Made by a program: the position numbers and the translations under genes. A DNA stretch of 50,594 nucleotides, from assembly GCA_032117095.1 (NCBI GenBank), contig JAULZZ010000038.1, positions 1 through 50,594 on the forward strand, given 5' to 3'. Below the pieces are notes generated by a model. It made no database searches. It saw only the letters and a program-made list of their open reading frames with translations, and had not been told where the DNA came from. The DNA comes from REEB470 sp032117095. Lineage in GTDB: Bacteria > Bacillota > Bacilli > Paenibacillales > YIM-B00363. Of the stretch, positions 23,694 through 32,637 are shown in pieces. Every line of letters starts with the position of its first letter. The first letter of the stretch is position 1.

Positions 23694-26600
23694 ATGATGA
23701 ATATACAACGAACGCCTCTCATGGCGATGACGTGGTTTCAACAGCTGAACATCCCTTCGGCGTATCTCCCCGCTACGCTGGGACTCGAAACCGTGCGTGT
23801 ACATCGGAACAAGTCACAGTGGACGGTGAATGTGGGGTGTGCGACGGAGATACTTCCTTGGACGGCGTATCAATACGTAGAACAGCGATTGCGTGCGCAG
23901 TTTTCATCCGTGACGTACGTAGAGCTGAGTATCCATTATGATGAAAAAATCCTTGATGGAGACATTTTTCAGGCATATTGGGAAGCGTGTGTTGCCTCGA
24001 TCGCAACGACATATGCGACATTGGCCAATCCGTTGGCGACTGCAGAAGTGCGCATGGATCGATCCGCCGTGACGATCGCACTGGGGGATGTCGCGACGGT
24101 CGACTGGGCGAAGAAAAAACACATCGATCAATGGGTCACCACATTTTATAAACAACGATTTCAGCGTACGTATTGTGTTGCATTTGCATGCAATACAAAG
24201 CAGCACGAAGAGCAAGTTACCCGATTGCAAGAAGTCGTTGCCCAAGAACAACAGCAATGGTCGCAGCAATGGAGCGCATCGGCTGTACAGGCCTCCTCTG
24301 CTTCACCAACTGGTGTGCAAAAATCCAACGCCAAAGAAGCGAGCGTGCCACTCATTCAAGTGACGGATGAATGCAAAAAAATTACAATCGAAGGCCGTAT
24401 TTTCAAAGTAGAAATACGTACGCTACGCAATGGAAATACACTATTTCAACTGGCGATCACAGACGAAACCGACAGCATCTTTTGCAAATGGATTGCCAAA
24501 GATGACGAGGAAGTGGAGGCATGGAAAGCGTTTCGTGAGGGGCACTATGTACGGGTGCAAGGGAAAGTGGAGTGGGACAAGTTTATGAAGCCACCAGAGC
24601 TTATTTTGCTCATTTCCCATATCCAACACATGGAGTGCCCGTACACACGGACGGACGACGCCCCACAAAAACGCATTGAGTTTCATCTGCATACGACGAT
24701 GAGTACGATGGATGCAGTTAGCAGTTTTGAACAGTATGCGTCACTTGCCACATCGTGGGGACATCGTGCGCTTGCGGTTACCGACCATGCGACCGTACAG
24801 GCGTATCCCGAAGTAGCCAAAGTAGCCAAAAAATATGGAATCGATGTGCTGTACGGTCTAGAAGCGAATGTCATTGATGACAGCATTCCGATCGTGAGCG
24901 ATGCCGATGAGCGATCGTTAGCGGACGCGACTTTTATCGTATTCGACGTCGAAACGACAGGGCTGTCCGCAAGACACCAACAATTGATAGAGATTGCTGC
25001 CGTCAAGGTGCATCAAGGGCAAATCATCGACGAATTTTCTTCTTTTATCCGACCGCTTCGGAGCATTCCGGCAGGGATTACCCAGCTGACAGGCATCACA
25101 GACGCCATGGTACAAGACGCCCCTCTGGTACAAGATGTGCTAGACGGTTTTTTCGCTTGGGCAGGGACAGGGCATGTGTGGGTCGCACACAACGCACGCT
25201 TTGACATGGGTTTTATACGCGCCGCATGTGCCCAGCACAACAAAACGTTTCCTGTATCCCCGGTGATCGATACGGTCGAATGGGCACGCGTCGCCTTTCC
25301 TACGTTCAAAAACCACAAACTCAACACGATTGCCGAAAAATGTGGCATTCCGCTCACAAACCATCACCGTGCACTCGACGATACAAAAGCACTTGCGCAC
25401 ATTTTGTTGCATTTGCTCCAAACATTGCCCCAAACGCAGGCCATGACCGTCGCCGATATCAACACACTGCCGCGCGACCTCACGAAATCTCGTCCATTTC
25501 ATTGTACCGTCTTCGCACGCAATGAAACTGGAAAAAAACAACTTTATGAGCTTGTTTCGCTGTCGCATACGACGTATATGGGGCGTGTGCCCTGCATGCC
25601 AAAATCTGAATTGGCAAAACGACGGGAAGGACTGTTGCTCGTTTCAGGGTGTGAAAAAGGGGAATTGTTCGATACCGTCATGAACAAATCGTACGAGGAA
25701 GCGCTCGCCGTTGCCCAATTTTACGATGTCTTGGAAGTACAACCGTTGGGGATGTATGCCCATTTGGTCACCAAGGGGTTCGTAGAGTGCACTGAACATG
25801 TCGTACAAACGATCGAAACGATCGTATCCCTCGGAAAAATACTATCGCTCCCGGTCATTGCGACAGGCAATGTCCACTATGCACATCCGTACCAAAAACG
25901 CTGTCGTGATATTTTAATCCAAGGGATTACAGGATACACGCCACTGAAAGAGTATGAACTGCCCGATGCCCATTTGAAAACGACAACAGAAATGCTTGCG
26001 GAGTTTTCATTTTTAGGCGAAGACGTCGCCTATGACATCGTCGTGACGCAACCGCAATACGTGTATTCCCTTTTTGAGGCGTTTTCGCTCTTCCCCAAAA
26101 AATTGTTCACCCCACACATCGCAGGCGCAGAAGAAGAGATGCAAACACGCTGTTACGATACTGCGCGCCGTTGGTACGGGGAAATGTTGCCACATATTGT
26201 GCAACAGCGCCTTGAAAAAGAGCTACAGCCCATTATTCGATATGGATTTTCTGCTAACTATCTCATTTCGGAACGCCTCGTGCGCAAATCCAATGAAGAG
26301 GGCTACTTGGTCGGATCGCGTGGATCCGTCGGTTCTTCTTTTGTGGCGACGTTACTCGGTATTTCTGAAGTCAATCCATTGCCTCCGCATTATGTCTGCC
26401 CTACGTGTCAACATAGCCAATGGGACAACGATCCGCTCATTCGTTCCGGATACGACCTTCCTCCCAAAACGTGCCCCTCCTGTGGGGATGCCCTCAAAGG
26501 CGAAGGACAAGACATTCCTTTCGAAACTTTTCTTGGATTCCAAGGGGATAAAGTTCCCGATATTGATTTGAACTTTTCTGGAGAATACCAAGCGATTGCA

Positions 26601-27980
26601 CACCGCTACACGAAGGAATTATTCGGTGAAAAACATGTATTTCGTGCAGGAACGATCGGCACCGTAGCCGAAAAAACAGCATTTGGGTTCGTCAAAAAAT
26701 TCATGGAAGGGCGAGAAGAAACGTACCGTGGGGCACAAATGCTTAATTTTGCCCAAGGGTGTACAGGCGCACGTCGTTCTACGGGACAGCATCCAGGGGG
26801 CATCGTCGTTGTCCCCAACGACATGGATATCCATGAAATTACGCCGATTCAATATCCGGCCGATGATAAAAAATCTGAATGGTACACCACCCATTTTGAC
26901 TACCATGCTTTTGAGGAAAATTTGCTCAAACTAGATATTCTCGGGCATGATGATCCGACGATGATGCGCATGCTGTATGAGCTCACCGGCAAAGATCCAA
27001 AATCGATCCCGATGAACGATCCGCAAGTCATTGCGTTATTTTCATCAACGACACCGTTGGCGGTGACCCCTGAACAAATTCGCTCTCCTGTCGCCACGTA
27101 TGGCATCCCTGAGATGGGAACACGGTTTGTGCGTCAAATGTTGGTAGAAACAAAACCAAATTCATTTGCCGATTTGATTCAAATTTCAGGACTTTCACAT
27201 GGGACGGGGGTGTGGGTCGGAAATGCACAACAACTCATCCAAAATGAGACGTGCACGATCAAAACGGTCATCGGGTGTCGGGATGATATTATGTTGTATT
27301 TGCTTCACAAAAAAGGACTCGATGCACTCATTGCGTTTAAGATTATGGAAAGTGTGCGTAAAGGAAAAGGGTTGACTGAGGAATGGATCGCCGAAATGAA
27401 ACGTTGTGACGTTCCTGCATGGTACATCGAAGCGTGTCAGCGGATTGACTATATGTTTCCCAAAGCGCATGCGGCGGCATATGTGCTCTCCGCAGTACGT
27501 TGTGCCTATTACAAGCTGTATTATCCGATTGCATTTTATGCAACGTATTTTTCGATTCGTGCCGATGATGTAGAGCTGGATGTACTGCTTCAAGGGTACG
27601 ACGGGATTCAAAAGAAAATGACAGAAATCGAACAAAAAGGGTTTGCAGCCACCGCAAAAGAAAAAAATGCGCTCTCTGCGCTGGAAGTTGCCTTAGAGAT
27701 GACGGCCCGTGGCTTTTCGTTTTGGCCACTTGATATAAAGCGGTCAGATGCATCCAAGTTTTGTATTGAGGGCACGGCGCTCATCCCACCGTTTCGTGTG
27801 ATTCCAGGGCTCGGGGAAACCGTAGCGAAAAGCATCATCGAGGCACGGGAACAATATGATTTTTTATCTGTAGAAGATTTTCACAAGCGCACCAAAGTGT
27901 CCAAAACGATCGTGGAGCTGTTGCAATCTTGGGGTTCCTTTCAATCGTTGCCCCAAACGAATCAATTGACGTTTTTTTAA
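23694..27980 (+). CDS. polC: DNA polymerase III alpha subunit, PolC type
   Basis: 1428 aa, full length. Replicative polymerase with proofreading. Order: N-terminal domains; OB fold about 225-315; PHP part (EFHLHTTMSTMDAV) about 330; DnaQ-like 3'-5' exonuclease about 420-580 starting FDVETTGL and ending HHRALDDTKA; polymerase core with GYLVGSRGSVGSSF about 865, zinc site CPTCQH..CPSCGD about 902-935, FQGDKVPDIDLNFSGEYQ about 950 (catalytic Asp pair), GCTGARRSTGQHPGG about 1020; helix-hairpin-helix and C-terminal clamp-binding end QTNQLTFF. AAGGAAGGG precedes the ATG pair at 23694/23697. Confidence 0.98.
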   Translation: MMNIQRTPLMAMTWFQQLNIPSAYLPATLGLETVRVHRNKSQWTVNVGCATEILPWTAYQYVEQRLRAQFSSVTYVELSIHYDEKILDGDIFQAYWEACVASIATTYATLANPLATAEVRMDRSAVTIALGDVATVDWAKKKHIDQWVTTFYKQRFQRTYCVAFACNTKQHEEQVTRLQEVVAQEQQQWSQQWSASAVQASSASPTGVQKSNAKEASVPLIQVTDECKKITIEGRIFKVEIRTLRNGNTLFQLAITDETDSIFCKWIAKDDEEVEAWKAFREGHYVRVQGKVEWDKFMKPPELILLISHIQHMECPYTRTDDAPQKRIEFHLHTTMSTMDAVSSFEQYASLATSWGHRALAVTDHATVQAYPEVAKVAKKYGIDVLYGLEANVIDDSIPIVSDADERSLADATFIVFDVETTGLSARHQQLIEIAAVKVHQGQIIDEFSSFIRPLRSIPAGITQLTGITDAMVQDAPLVQDVLDGFFAWAGTGHVWVAHNARFDMGFIRAACAQHNKTFPVSPVIDTVEWARVAFPTFKNHKLNTIAEKCGIPLTNHHRALDDTKALAHILLHLLQTLPQTQAMTVADINTLPRDLTKSRPFHCTVFARNETGKKQLYELVSLSHTTYMGRVPCMPKSELAKRREGLLLVSGCEKGELFDTVMNKSYEEALAVAQFYDVLEVQPLGMYAHLVTKGFVECTEHVVQTIETIVSLGKILSLPVIATGNVHYAHPYQKRCRDILIQGITGYTPLKEYELPDAHLKTTTEMLAEFSFLGEDVAYDIVVTQPQYVYSLFEAFSLFPKKLFTPHIAGAEEEMQTRCYDTARRWYGEMLPHIVQQRLEKELQPIIRYGFSANYLISERLVRKSNEEGYLVGSRGSVGSSFVATLLGISEVNPLPPHYVCPTCQHSQWDNDPLIRSGYDLPPKTCPSCGDALKGEGQDIPFETFLGFQGDKVPDIDLNFSGEYQAIAHRYTKELFGEKHVFRAGTIGTVAEKTAFGFVKKFMEGREETYRGAQMLNFAQGCTGARRSTGQHPGGIVVVPNDMDIHEITPIQYPADDKKSEWYTTHFDYHAFEENLLKLDILGHDDPTMMRMLYELTGKDPKSIPMNDPQVIALFSSTTPLAVTPEQIRSPVATYGIPEMGTRFVRQMLVETKPNSFADLIQISGLSHGTGVWVGNAQQLIQNETCTIKTVIGCRDDIMLYLLHKKGLDALIAFKIMESVRKGKGLTEEWIAEMKRCDVPAWYIEACQRIDYMFPKAHAAAYVLSAVRCAYYKLYYPIAFYATYFSIRADDVELDVLLQGYDGIQKKMTEIEQKGFAATAKEKNALSALEVALEMTARGFSFWPLDIKRSDASKFCIEGTALIPPFRVIPGLGETVAKSIIEAREQYDFLSVEDFHKRTKVSKTIVELLQSWGSFQSLPQTNQLTFF

Positions 27981-28038
27981 CCATAAGAGCTCGCTTGCAG
28001 TGCGGTATGCGATGCAGTTGTATACGAAACCCGCCCAT

Positions 28039-28075
28039 AAAAGCCATTGTCTTTCCCAAAAGACATGGTTTTTTT
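28039..28075 (+). terminator. polC terminator
   Basis: AAAGCCATTGTCTTT and AAAGACATGGTTTTTTT form a stem of about 13 pairs with a one-base bulge, a 4-nt loop and a T-tract. Confidence 0.8.
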
Positions 28076-28114
28076 CTTTTTTCAACGTATTTTTAAAAAA
28101 AAGATTAATACTAA

Positions 28115-28324
28115 TACTAATTCTAAACTAAAACATCGATACCATCCAGGCGCTACCTGTAATACTTTTGATCGTTTTTTTGACAAGGAAGTTCGTGTTT
28201 CAGAAAGAGTATTTTCTACTTTCCTGAGAGAATCGGACATTTTGTTTTTGAACGACCGTTTGTGAACTTCTTTCCATGTATCACACGTATGTTATTGTGT
28301 CAATATATTTGTTTGGAATTAGTA
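28115..28324 (-). mobile_element. RepB copy 3 (different centre)
   Basis: 210 bp, TACTAATTCTAAAC to GTTTGGAATTAGTA, flanked by TAA at 28112-28114 and 28325-28327. The outer 70 bp at the left (with TGTAATACTTTTGATCG) and about 45 bp at the right (TGTATCACACGTATGTTATT) match copy 2; the middle is unrelated and shorter, and lacks the shared reading frame. Confidence 0.8.
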
Positions 28325-28425
28325 TAAACACTGATGGAATACAGGAATTCTATTGGTTAAAAATCACTGTTTTTTCCCGTAAAAGAAAAGGCTCTGCACA
28401 GACGTTTTTAATCAGTGCTTAGTAT
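28325..28425 (+). repeat. RepA copy, left end displaced by RepB
   Basis: TAAACACTGATGGAATACAGG, TATTGGTTAAAAATCACTG, to TTTTTAATCAGTGCTTAGTAT. Its first seven bases ATACTAA are found left of RepB at 28108-28114. Confidence 0.85.
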
Positions 28426-28580
28426 AAAAATCGTTTCATTTTACAAGTACGTAGGCGTGCATAGTATCAAAAAAATAAATTTCGTAAAAAAATCAGATAA
28501 ATAAACAATTTCATGTCGACAATACGTTTGGTAACGGAAATTACATATTGAGGCAGCAATTATTTTTACAACGATATTAT

Positions 28581-28609
28581 TTGACAAAACATCGTTTTCT
28601 TTTTATAAT
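28581..28609 (+). promoter_or_regulatory. Perfect-consensus sigma-A promoter
   Basis: TTGACA at 28581-28586 and TATAAT at 28604-28609 with 17-bp spacing. The best match to consensus in the window. Start of transcription near 28617, leader about 80 nt to the gene at 28699. Confidence 0.85.
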
Positions 28610-28698
28610 TTATATAGGGTGTCGTGCGTCGATCAAAATCATAGGTCTTGTTTGTGCAGCGACAACACTATATTTTATAGATAAGCAGGAGGAAAATC

Positions 28699-30075
28699 AT
28701 GAGAACATCATGGAATCAAAGAAAAATGCACATTATGCTCTGTATCACTCTCCTCGTCTCCTTGTTTCCCTCAGCCATTTCAGCATCGGCAGCCAAAGGG
28801 ACAACCCCTATGCCACTACAAAAACGTTTGCCAAGTCTCGACACCTGTGTGAAACTAGTACTAAAAAATGGTCAAAAAAACCAATTCAACCAATTAAACA
28901 CAAAAACCCCCTCGCCCAAAGTAGCCATACGGGCACTAAAAAACGTTCAGAACACCACGACAAGTGCGGATGCGTTGACAGCATGTACTGAGAAATCCAG
29001 TCAAATCGCTTTTGCTGGGGCAGTCGCAGTCCCTGCTGCGTATGAAATGGCGGCTTATTTATTTGTGTTGTTTTCTTCATACTGTGTTGCGAATAAAGAC
29101 TGTAGAGACGTGACGCAAACGATCTATGAAAAAGTGGAACACATGGTCGGCAAGATGATTGCTGTCGGTTCGATAAAGTGGAGCAACGCAGTGAAAAAGA
29201 CCGCAGAAACCTTACAATATTTCAAAAAATTATGGACAGCATTCCAAAAAGAGAATTTTGATAAAAGTAAAATAGACGCAATCATCACAGCGGAACGCAA
29301 AAAAGCAAACAAAATCCCCTTGAAAACTTCCGCAATGTCGACAAATGCAAGGGCAGGTGAATTGCCGATCTTTTCATTTGAAGTGGGCGACTTAAAGAAT
29401 TATTATATATCAGAGGTTGCAACAGGTCACATTGCAAAACGATGCCTAAGCGAACTGATATTAAAACAGCGTGAGAAAGGATACATGAAACTAGTTCATG
29501 CATCTATGCAAAAATCGAAGCCACATCAAGAAACTGCTACACTGGTAGTGTTACAAATTGTTGGAGGATTGTCTTGCAGGGTTTCAAATAATCTAGAAAA
29601 AAAAATAAAGTATAACGAAGCGTATAAAGACAGAACGCGTGTACCCAAGAAAAAATTGACGGAAGATGACATCTATTTAAATAAAGAAGTGCTCACAGAA
29701 GTAATGCTAAAGCAAGCGGATAATCCGACAATGAAGGTATATTTGTTCCTGATTGTATCGGATACAGAAATTACAAACATTACCCCACAAAAAGATCAGA
29801 AAGATTTAGTACCATTCAAAGGGTTCATTCGGCATGCCCATTTTAGAAATGGGACTGACCGCATGAAAATGGAAATTGAACATATGCGTGAAAATGGATG
29901 TTTTAGCTTGCAAATATACCCTTCATATAGAGAAGAAGATAAAAAATATGGAAATTGTAAAAACAGACATAGACATTTTCCAGAAAACCAGCTTCAGTTT
30001 ACGGCTGATTTTTTGGAAAAATATACTTTTCAAAGAAAACCTTATTCCCTAAAACCGACGCTCAAAAAGAAATGA
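28699..30075 (+). CDS. Unrecognised secreted protein in an inserted segment
   Basis: 458 aa; GGAGG 6 nt before ATG 28699. Signal peptide 1-32 (basic start, hydrophobic IMLCITLLVSLFPSAIS, cleavage near ASA-AKG). A second hydrophobic stretch about 113-140 (IAFAGAVAVPAAYEMAAYLF) could enter a membrane. The rest is lysine-rich and hydrophilic, about 5 to 7 cysteines, with FEVGDLKNYYISEVATGHIA about 230 and a basic C-terminus (KYTFQRKPYSLKPTLKKK). Codons are clearly more A/T- and AAA-rich than in polC or rimP, suggesting acquisition. It breaks the polC-rimP neighbourhood. I do not recognise a family; toxin, adhesin or phage-related secreted protein cannot be separated. Confidence 0.75.
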   Translation: MRTSWNQRKMHIMLCITLLVSLFPSAISASAAKGTTPMPLQKRLPSLDTCVKLVLKNGQKNQFNQLNTKTPSPKVAIRALKNVQNTTTSADALTACTEKSSQIAFAGAVAVPAAYEMAAYLFVLFSSYCVANKDCRDVTQTIYEKVEHMVGKMIAVGSIKWSNAVKKTAETLQYFKKLWTAFQKENFDKSKIDAIITAERKKANKIPLKTSAMSTNARAGELPIFSFEVGDLKNYYISEVATGHIAKRCLSELILKQREKGYMKLVHASMQKSKPHQETATLVVLQIVGGLSCRVSNNLEKKIKYNEAYKDRTRVPKKKLTEDDIYLNKEVLTEVMLKQADNPTMKVYLFLIVSDTEITNITPQKDQKDLVPFKGFIRHAHFRNGTDRMKMEIEHMRENGCFSLQIYPSYREEDKKYGNCKNRHRHFPENQLQFTADFLEKYTFQRKPYSLKPTLKKK

Positions 30076-30233
30076 GTGCGATTTCATACGTATCACATCC
30101 GTGCATGGTCAACATACAAAATATCCCATATATTGAATCGTATTCCCTTGGTTCATAAAGTTCATTTCACTGGGGGTAACTTCATAGTGCGTGTAAACCG
30201 CCAAAGCATCTTCTGTATTTAGGGCTTTGTCTG

Positions 30234-30262
30234 TTGCAACGATGTTCTCCATGTGCTACAAT
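30234..30262 (+). promoter_or_regulatory. Promoter of the rimP-nusA-infB operon
   Basis: TTGCAA at 30234-30239, TACAAT at 30257-30262, spacing 17. Transcript start near 30270. Confidence 0.7.
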
Positions 30263-30295
30263 GATACTGCGAATGAAGATACGGAGGTTTAGGCG

Positions 30296-30316
30296 GAGTG
30301 GGGAAACCCACTCTTT
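30296..30316 (+). promoter_or_regulatory. Leader hairpin upstream of rimP
   Basis: GAGTGGG at 30296-30302, GAAA loop, CCCACTC at 30307-30313, then TTT. A compact GNRA-capped stem with a short T-run, 27 nt before the rimP start. Such AGTGGG/CCCACT stems precede rimP in many Bacillota and may attenuate the operon; I recall the pattern but cannot cite it. Confidence 0.55.
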
Positions 30317-30342
30317 ACGTTTTCATAAGAGGGGGATTCGGA

Positions 30343-30813
30343 GTGAACGCAGAGCAATTGTGCGCCGACGTCGATACGCAGGTGCGGGCGCAGTTGGCCA
30401 CAGCAGGTTATGAATTGGTCGAAGTTGCGTATGAAAACGAAGGAGGGAGCGATGTTTTACGGTTGCTTGTCGACAAAGAGGGGGGGGTCGATTTCGACGA
30501 CTGTGAGCGCATTACAGACATGGTCAGCGCACTTCTTGATGCGCATGCACAGTTGCAACACGCATATATTCTGGAAGTATCTTCGCCAGGTGCGGAGCGG
30601 CCATTGCGCACAGCACAAGATTATGTGCAGGCGATCGGGCAGTACGTGTATGTGGAGACCCGCTATCCTCTCAATGGACAGTCCGCATGGGAAGGTTGGC
30701 TAGATCAATACGGGGAAGAAGCTGTCCTATTGCGCCTACAAAAGAGCAAGAAGCCTCTTCGCATTCCCAGAGAAGACATTACGTTTGCACGACGCAGTGT
30801 TTATTTTGGTTGA
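30343..30813 (+). CDS. rimP: Ribosome maturation factor RimP
   Basis: 156 aa from GTG 30343 with AGGGGG upstream; the open frame back to 30298 crosses the leader hairpin. Needed for 30S maturation. Features: GYELVEVAYENEGGSDVLRL about 23, VDFDDCERITDMVSALLDA about 50 and YILEVSSPGAERPLR about 78 (family signature). First gene of the operon in the order rimP-nusA-ylxR-ylxQ-infB-rbfA. Confidence 0.94.
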   Translation: MNAEQLCADVDTQVRAQLATAGYELVEVAYENEGGSDVLRLLVDKEGGVDFDDCERITDMVSALLDAHAQLQHAYILEVSSPGAERPLRTAQDYVQAIGQYVYVETRYPLNGQSAWEGWLDQYGEEAVLLRLQKSKKPLRIPREDITFARRSVYFG

Positions 30814-30870
30814 TGCTTTATGGCGGAGAAGGGTGCGTTCTCATGAATGGAAAGGGGGAGTATGCGTTGT

Positions 30871-31974
30871 ATGAATGCAACGTTTATCGAGGCATTAAGT
30901 GAAATTGAACGAGAGAAAGGCATCTCCAAAGACGTACTGATCGATGCGATCGAAGCAGCACTCATCTCGAGTTACAAGCGTAATTTTAATAGTGCGCCTA
31001 ACGTGCGCGTCGACATTAATCGCATGACGGGCATGATTTGTGTGTTCGCACAGAAAACTGTTGTCGAGGAAGTTATTGACGCACGGACAGAGGTGCAGCT
31101 CGGCGTGGCGCGGGAGACACATCCACACATGGCGCTTAACGACACATTGGAAGTCGAAGTCACTCCGAGAGATTTTGGGCGTATCGCAGCGCAAACTGCC
31201 AAACAAGTCGTCACGCAACGCATTCGGGAAGCCGAACGCGGGATTATTTATGATACGTTCGCAGACAAGGAAGAAGAGATTGTGACGGGCATCGTCAAGC
31301 GCATCGATGCGCGTAATATTTATCTAGACATCGGGAAAGCAGAAGCGGTAATGCCCCTCACCGAAGTGATGCCAACAGATAAATTAAAAGTACATGATCG
31401 CCTCAAAGCATACATTATCCGAGTGGACAATGCGCCTAAGGGACCCCAAATTATCGTATCGCGCGTGCATGCGGGACTCGTTCGGCGGTTGTTTGAGCTG
31501 GAAGTGCCTGAAATTTCCGAAGGAGTTGTCGTGATCAAATCCTTGACACGCGAAGCAGGACAACGCACGAAAATTGCGGTGTATTCGCACAATGCCGATG
31601 TCGATCCGATCGGCTCTTGTGTGGGGCCCAAAGGTGCACGTGTGCAAACGATCGTGACTGAGTTGTGTGGTGAAAAAATCGATATCGTGCGGTGGAGTAA
31701 GCAAGTAGATGAATTTATTGCCAATGCGTTGAGTCCCTCAAAAGTAGTGGAAGTGAACGTTTTTGAAACCGAAAAGGTCGCTCGAGTCATCGTGCCAGAT
31801 TATCAACTTTCTTTGGCCATCGGGATAAAAGGGCAAAATGCGCGATTGGCTGCCAAATTAACGGGTTGGAAAATCGATATCAAAAGCGAAACACAAGCGT
31901 ACGAAGAATACGGACGGCCCCGCACGACGACGCTTATGCCCCAACAATCGGTGACGATTGACGAGATGGCATAA
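30871..31974 (+). CDS. nusA: Transcription termination/antitermination factor NusA
   Basis: 367 aa. ATG 30871 (MNATFIEALSEIEREKGISK) agrees with the usual family start; AAAGGGGGAG is 10 nt upstream, while ATG 30862 is too close to it. N-terminal RNA-polymerase-binding domain with IDAIEAALISSYKRNF; S1 domain about 130-200 (GIVKRIDARNIYLDIGKAEAV in part); KH1 with VGSC-type GSCVGPKGARVQTI about 250; KH2 with SLAIGIKGQNARLAAKLTGW about 315. Modulates pausing and termination. Confidence 0.97.
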   Translation: MNATFIEALSEIEREKGISKDVLIDAIEAALISSYKRNFNSAPNVRVDINRMTGMICVFAQKTVVEEVIDARTEVQLGVARETHPHMALNDTLEVEVTPRDFGRIAAQTAKQVVTQRIREAERGIIYDTFADKEEEIVTGIVKRIDARNIYLDIGKAEAVMPLTEVMPTDKLKVHDRLKAYIIRVDNAPKGPQIIVSRVHAGLVRRLFELEVPEISEGVVVIKSLTREAGQRTKIAVYSHNADVDPIGSCVGPKGARVQTIVTELCGEKIDIVRWSKQVDEFIANALSPSKVVEVNVFETEKVARVIVPDYQLSLAIGIKGQNARLAAKLTGWKIDIKSETQAYEEYGRPRTTTLMPQQSVTIDEMA

Positions 31975-32032
31975 AAGGTTGCGGGATGTTTGCAAGGCGA
32001 GAGTGAAGGGGAATCAAAGGAGTGAAGAAAGA

Positions 32033-32311
32033 TTGCAGTCACGACACGTTCCGATGCGCAAATGCGTCGTTTGTCACAAGCGCTTTCCCAAAAAGCAGTT
32101 GTTGCGTGTTGTGCGCTCGGAAGTCCATACTGCGGTGTATGACGATACAGGGAAAATGCCTGGGCGAGGGGCATACGTTTGTGCCACGCCGACGTGTACG
32201 ATGCGAGCGAAGAAGACGAAAGCGTTTGAACGTGCGTTTCATGTCGTAGTGGATTGCACGCTTCACGAGCAGTTGCACGAAAATAGTCAAGGAGGGCAAC
32301 CATCTTCGTGA
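32033..32311 (+). CDS. ylxR: YlxR family RNA-binding protein
   Basis: 92 aa from TTG 32033, AAAGGAG 10 nt upstream; ATG 32054 is the next choice. Small basic protein: PMRKCVVCHKRFPKKQLLRV at the start (CxxC), TGKMPGRGAYVC about 41 (family GRGAY motif), then CTMRAKKTKAFERAF. The family binds nucleic acid and links to rnpA/RNase P regulation in some species. Overlaps ylxQ by 4 bp. Confidence 0.9.
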   Translation: MQSRHVPMRKCVVCHKRFPKKQLLRVVRSEVHTAVYDDTGKMPGRGAYVCATPTCTMRAKKTKAFERAFHVVVDCTLHEQLHENSQGGQPSS

Positions 32312-32637
32312 ATGCCGACGATCGGACGTTATCGTATTTTGGGCTCGCCAGACGAGCAGGAAAATTGGTGTGTGGTGACGTTGCGGTGATGAAAGTGATA
32401 CGCAATCAGCAAGCCCATCTCGTCGTATTTTCTGCCAACGCATCTTCTTTGGCGAAGAAAAAATACACAGACAAGTGTACATTTTACAACGTACAGTATG
32501 TACAAAAATTCGACAGTCACGAGCTGGGAAAAAGCATCGGAAAAGTGCAACGTGTTGTCTTGGCCATTACTGACCCGGCGATGAGCAAGCTTATTGTGCA
32601 AAGCATGACCAATATTTCGGAGGTGGAACACCCTTGA
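32308..32637 (+). CDS. ylxQ: L7Ae-family RNA-binding protein YlxQ
   Basis: 109 aa from GTG 32308, AAGGAGG 12 nt upstream. L7Ae/L30e fold: LSYFGLARRAGKLVCGDVAV at the start, HLVVFSANASSLAKKKYTDK in the middle (K-turn binding pattern), DSHELGKSIGK and VVLAITDPAMSKLI late. Translationally coupled with ylxR and infB (4-bp overlaps). Confidence 0.9.
   Translation: MNADDRTLSYFGLARRAGKLVCGDVAVMKVIRNQQAHLVVFSANASSLAKKKYTDKCTFYNVQYVQKFDSHELGKSIGKVQRVVLAITDPAMSKLIVQSMTNISEVEHP

Larger units (their letters stand above)
27981..28698. other. Intergenic region with terminator, RepA/RepB nest and promoter
   Basis: polC terminator at 28039-28075; a RepA whose left end ATACTAA lies at 28108-28114, RepB at 28115-28324, the rest of RepA to 28425; AT-rich spacer; consensus promoter at 28581-28609. 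No gene seen. Confidence 0.65.
30076..30342. other. Region upstream of rimP, with possible decayed RepA
   Basis: Segment 30091-30215 begins TTTCATACGTATCACATCCG and has ATTGAATCGTATTCCCTTGG, a loose match to RepA. The rimP promoter and leader hairpin follow. Confidence 0.35.
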
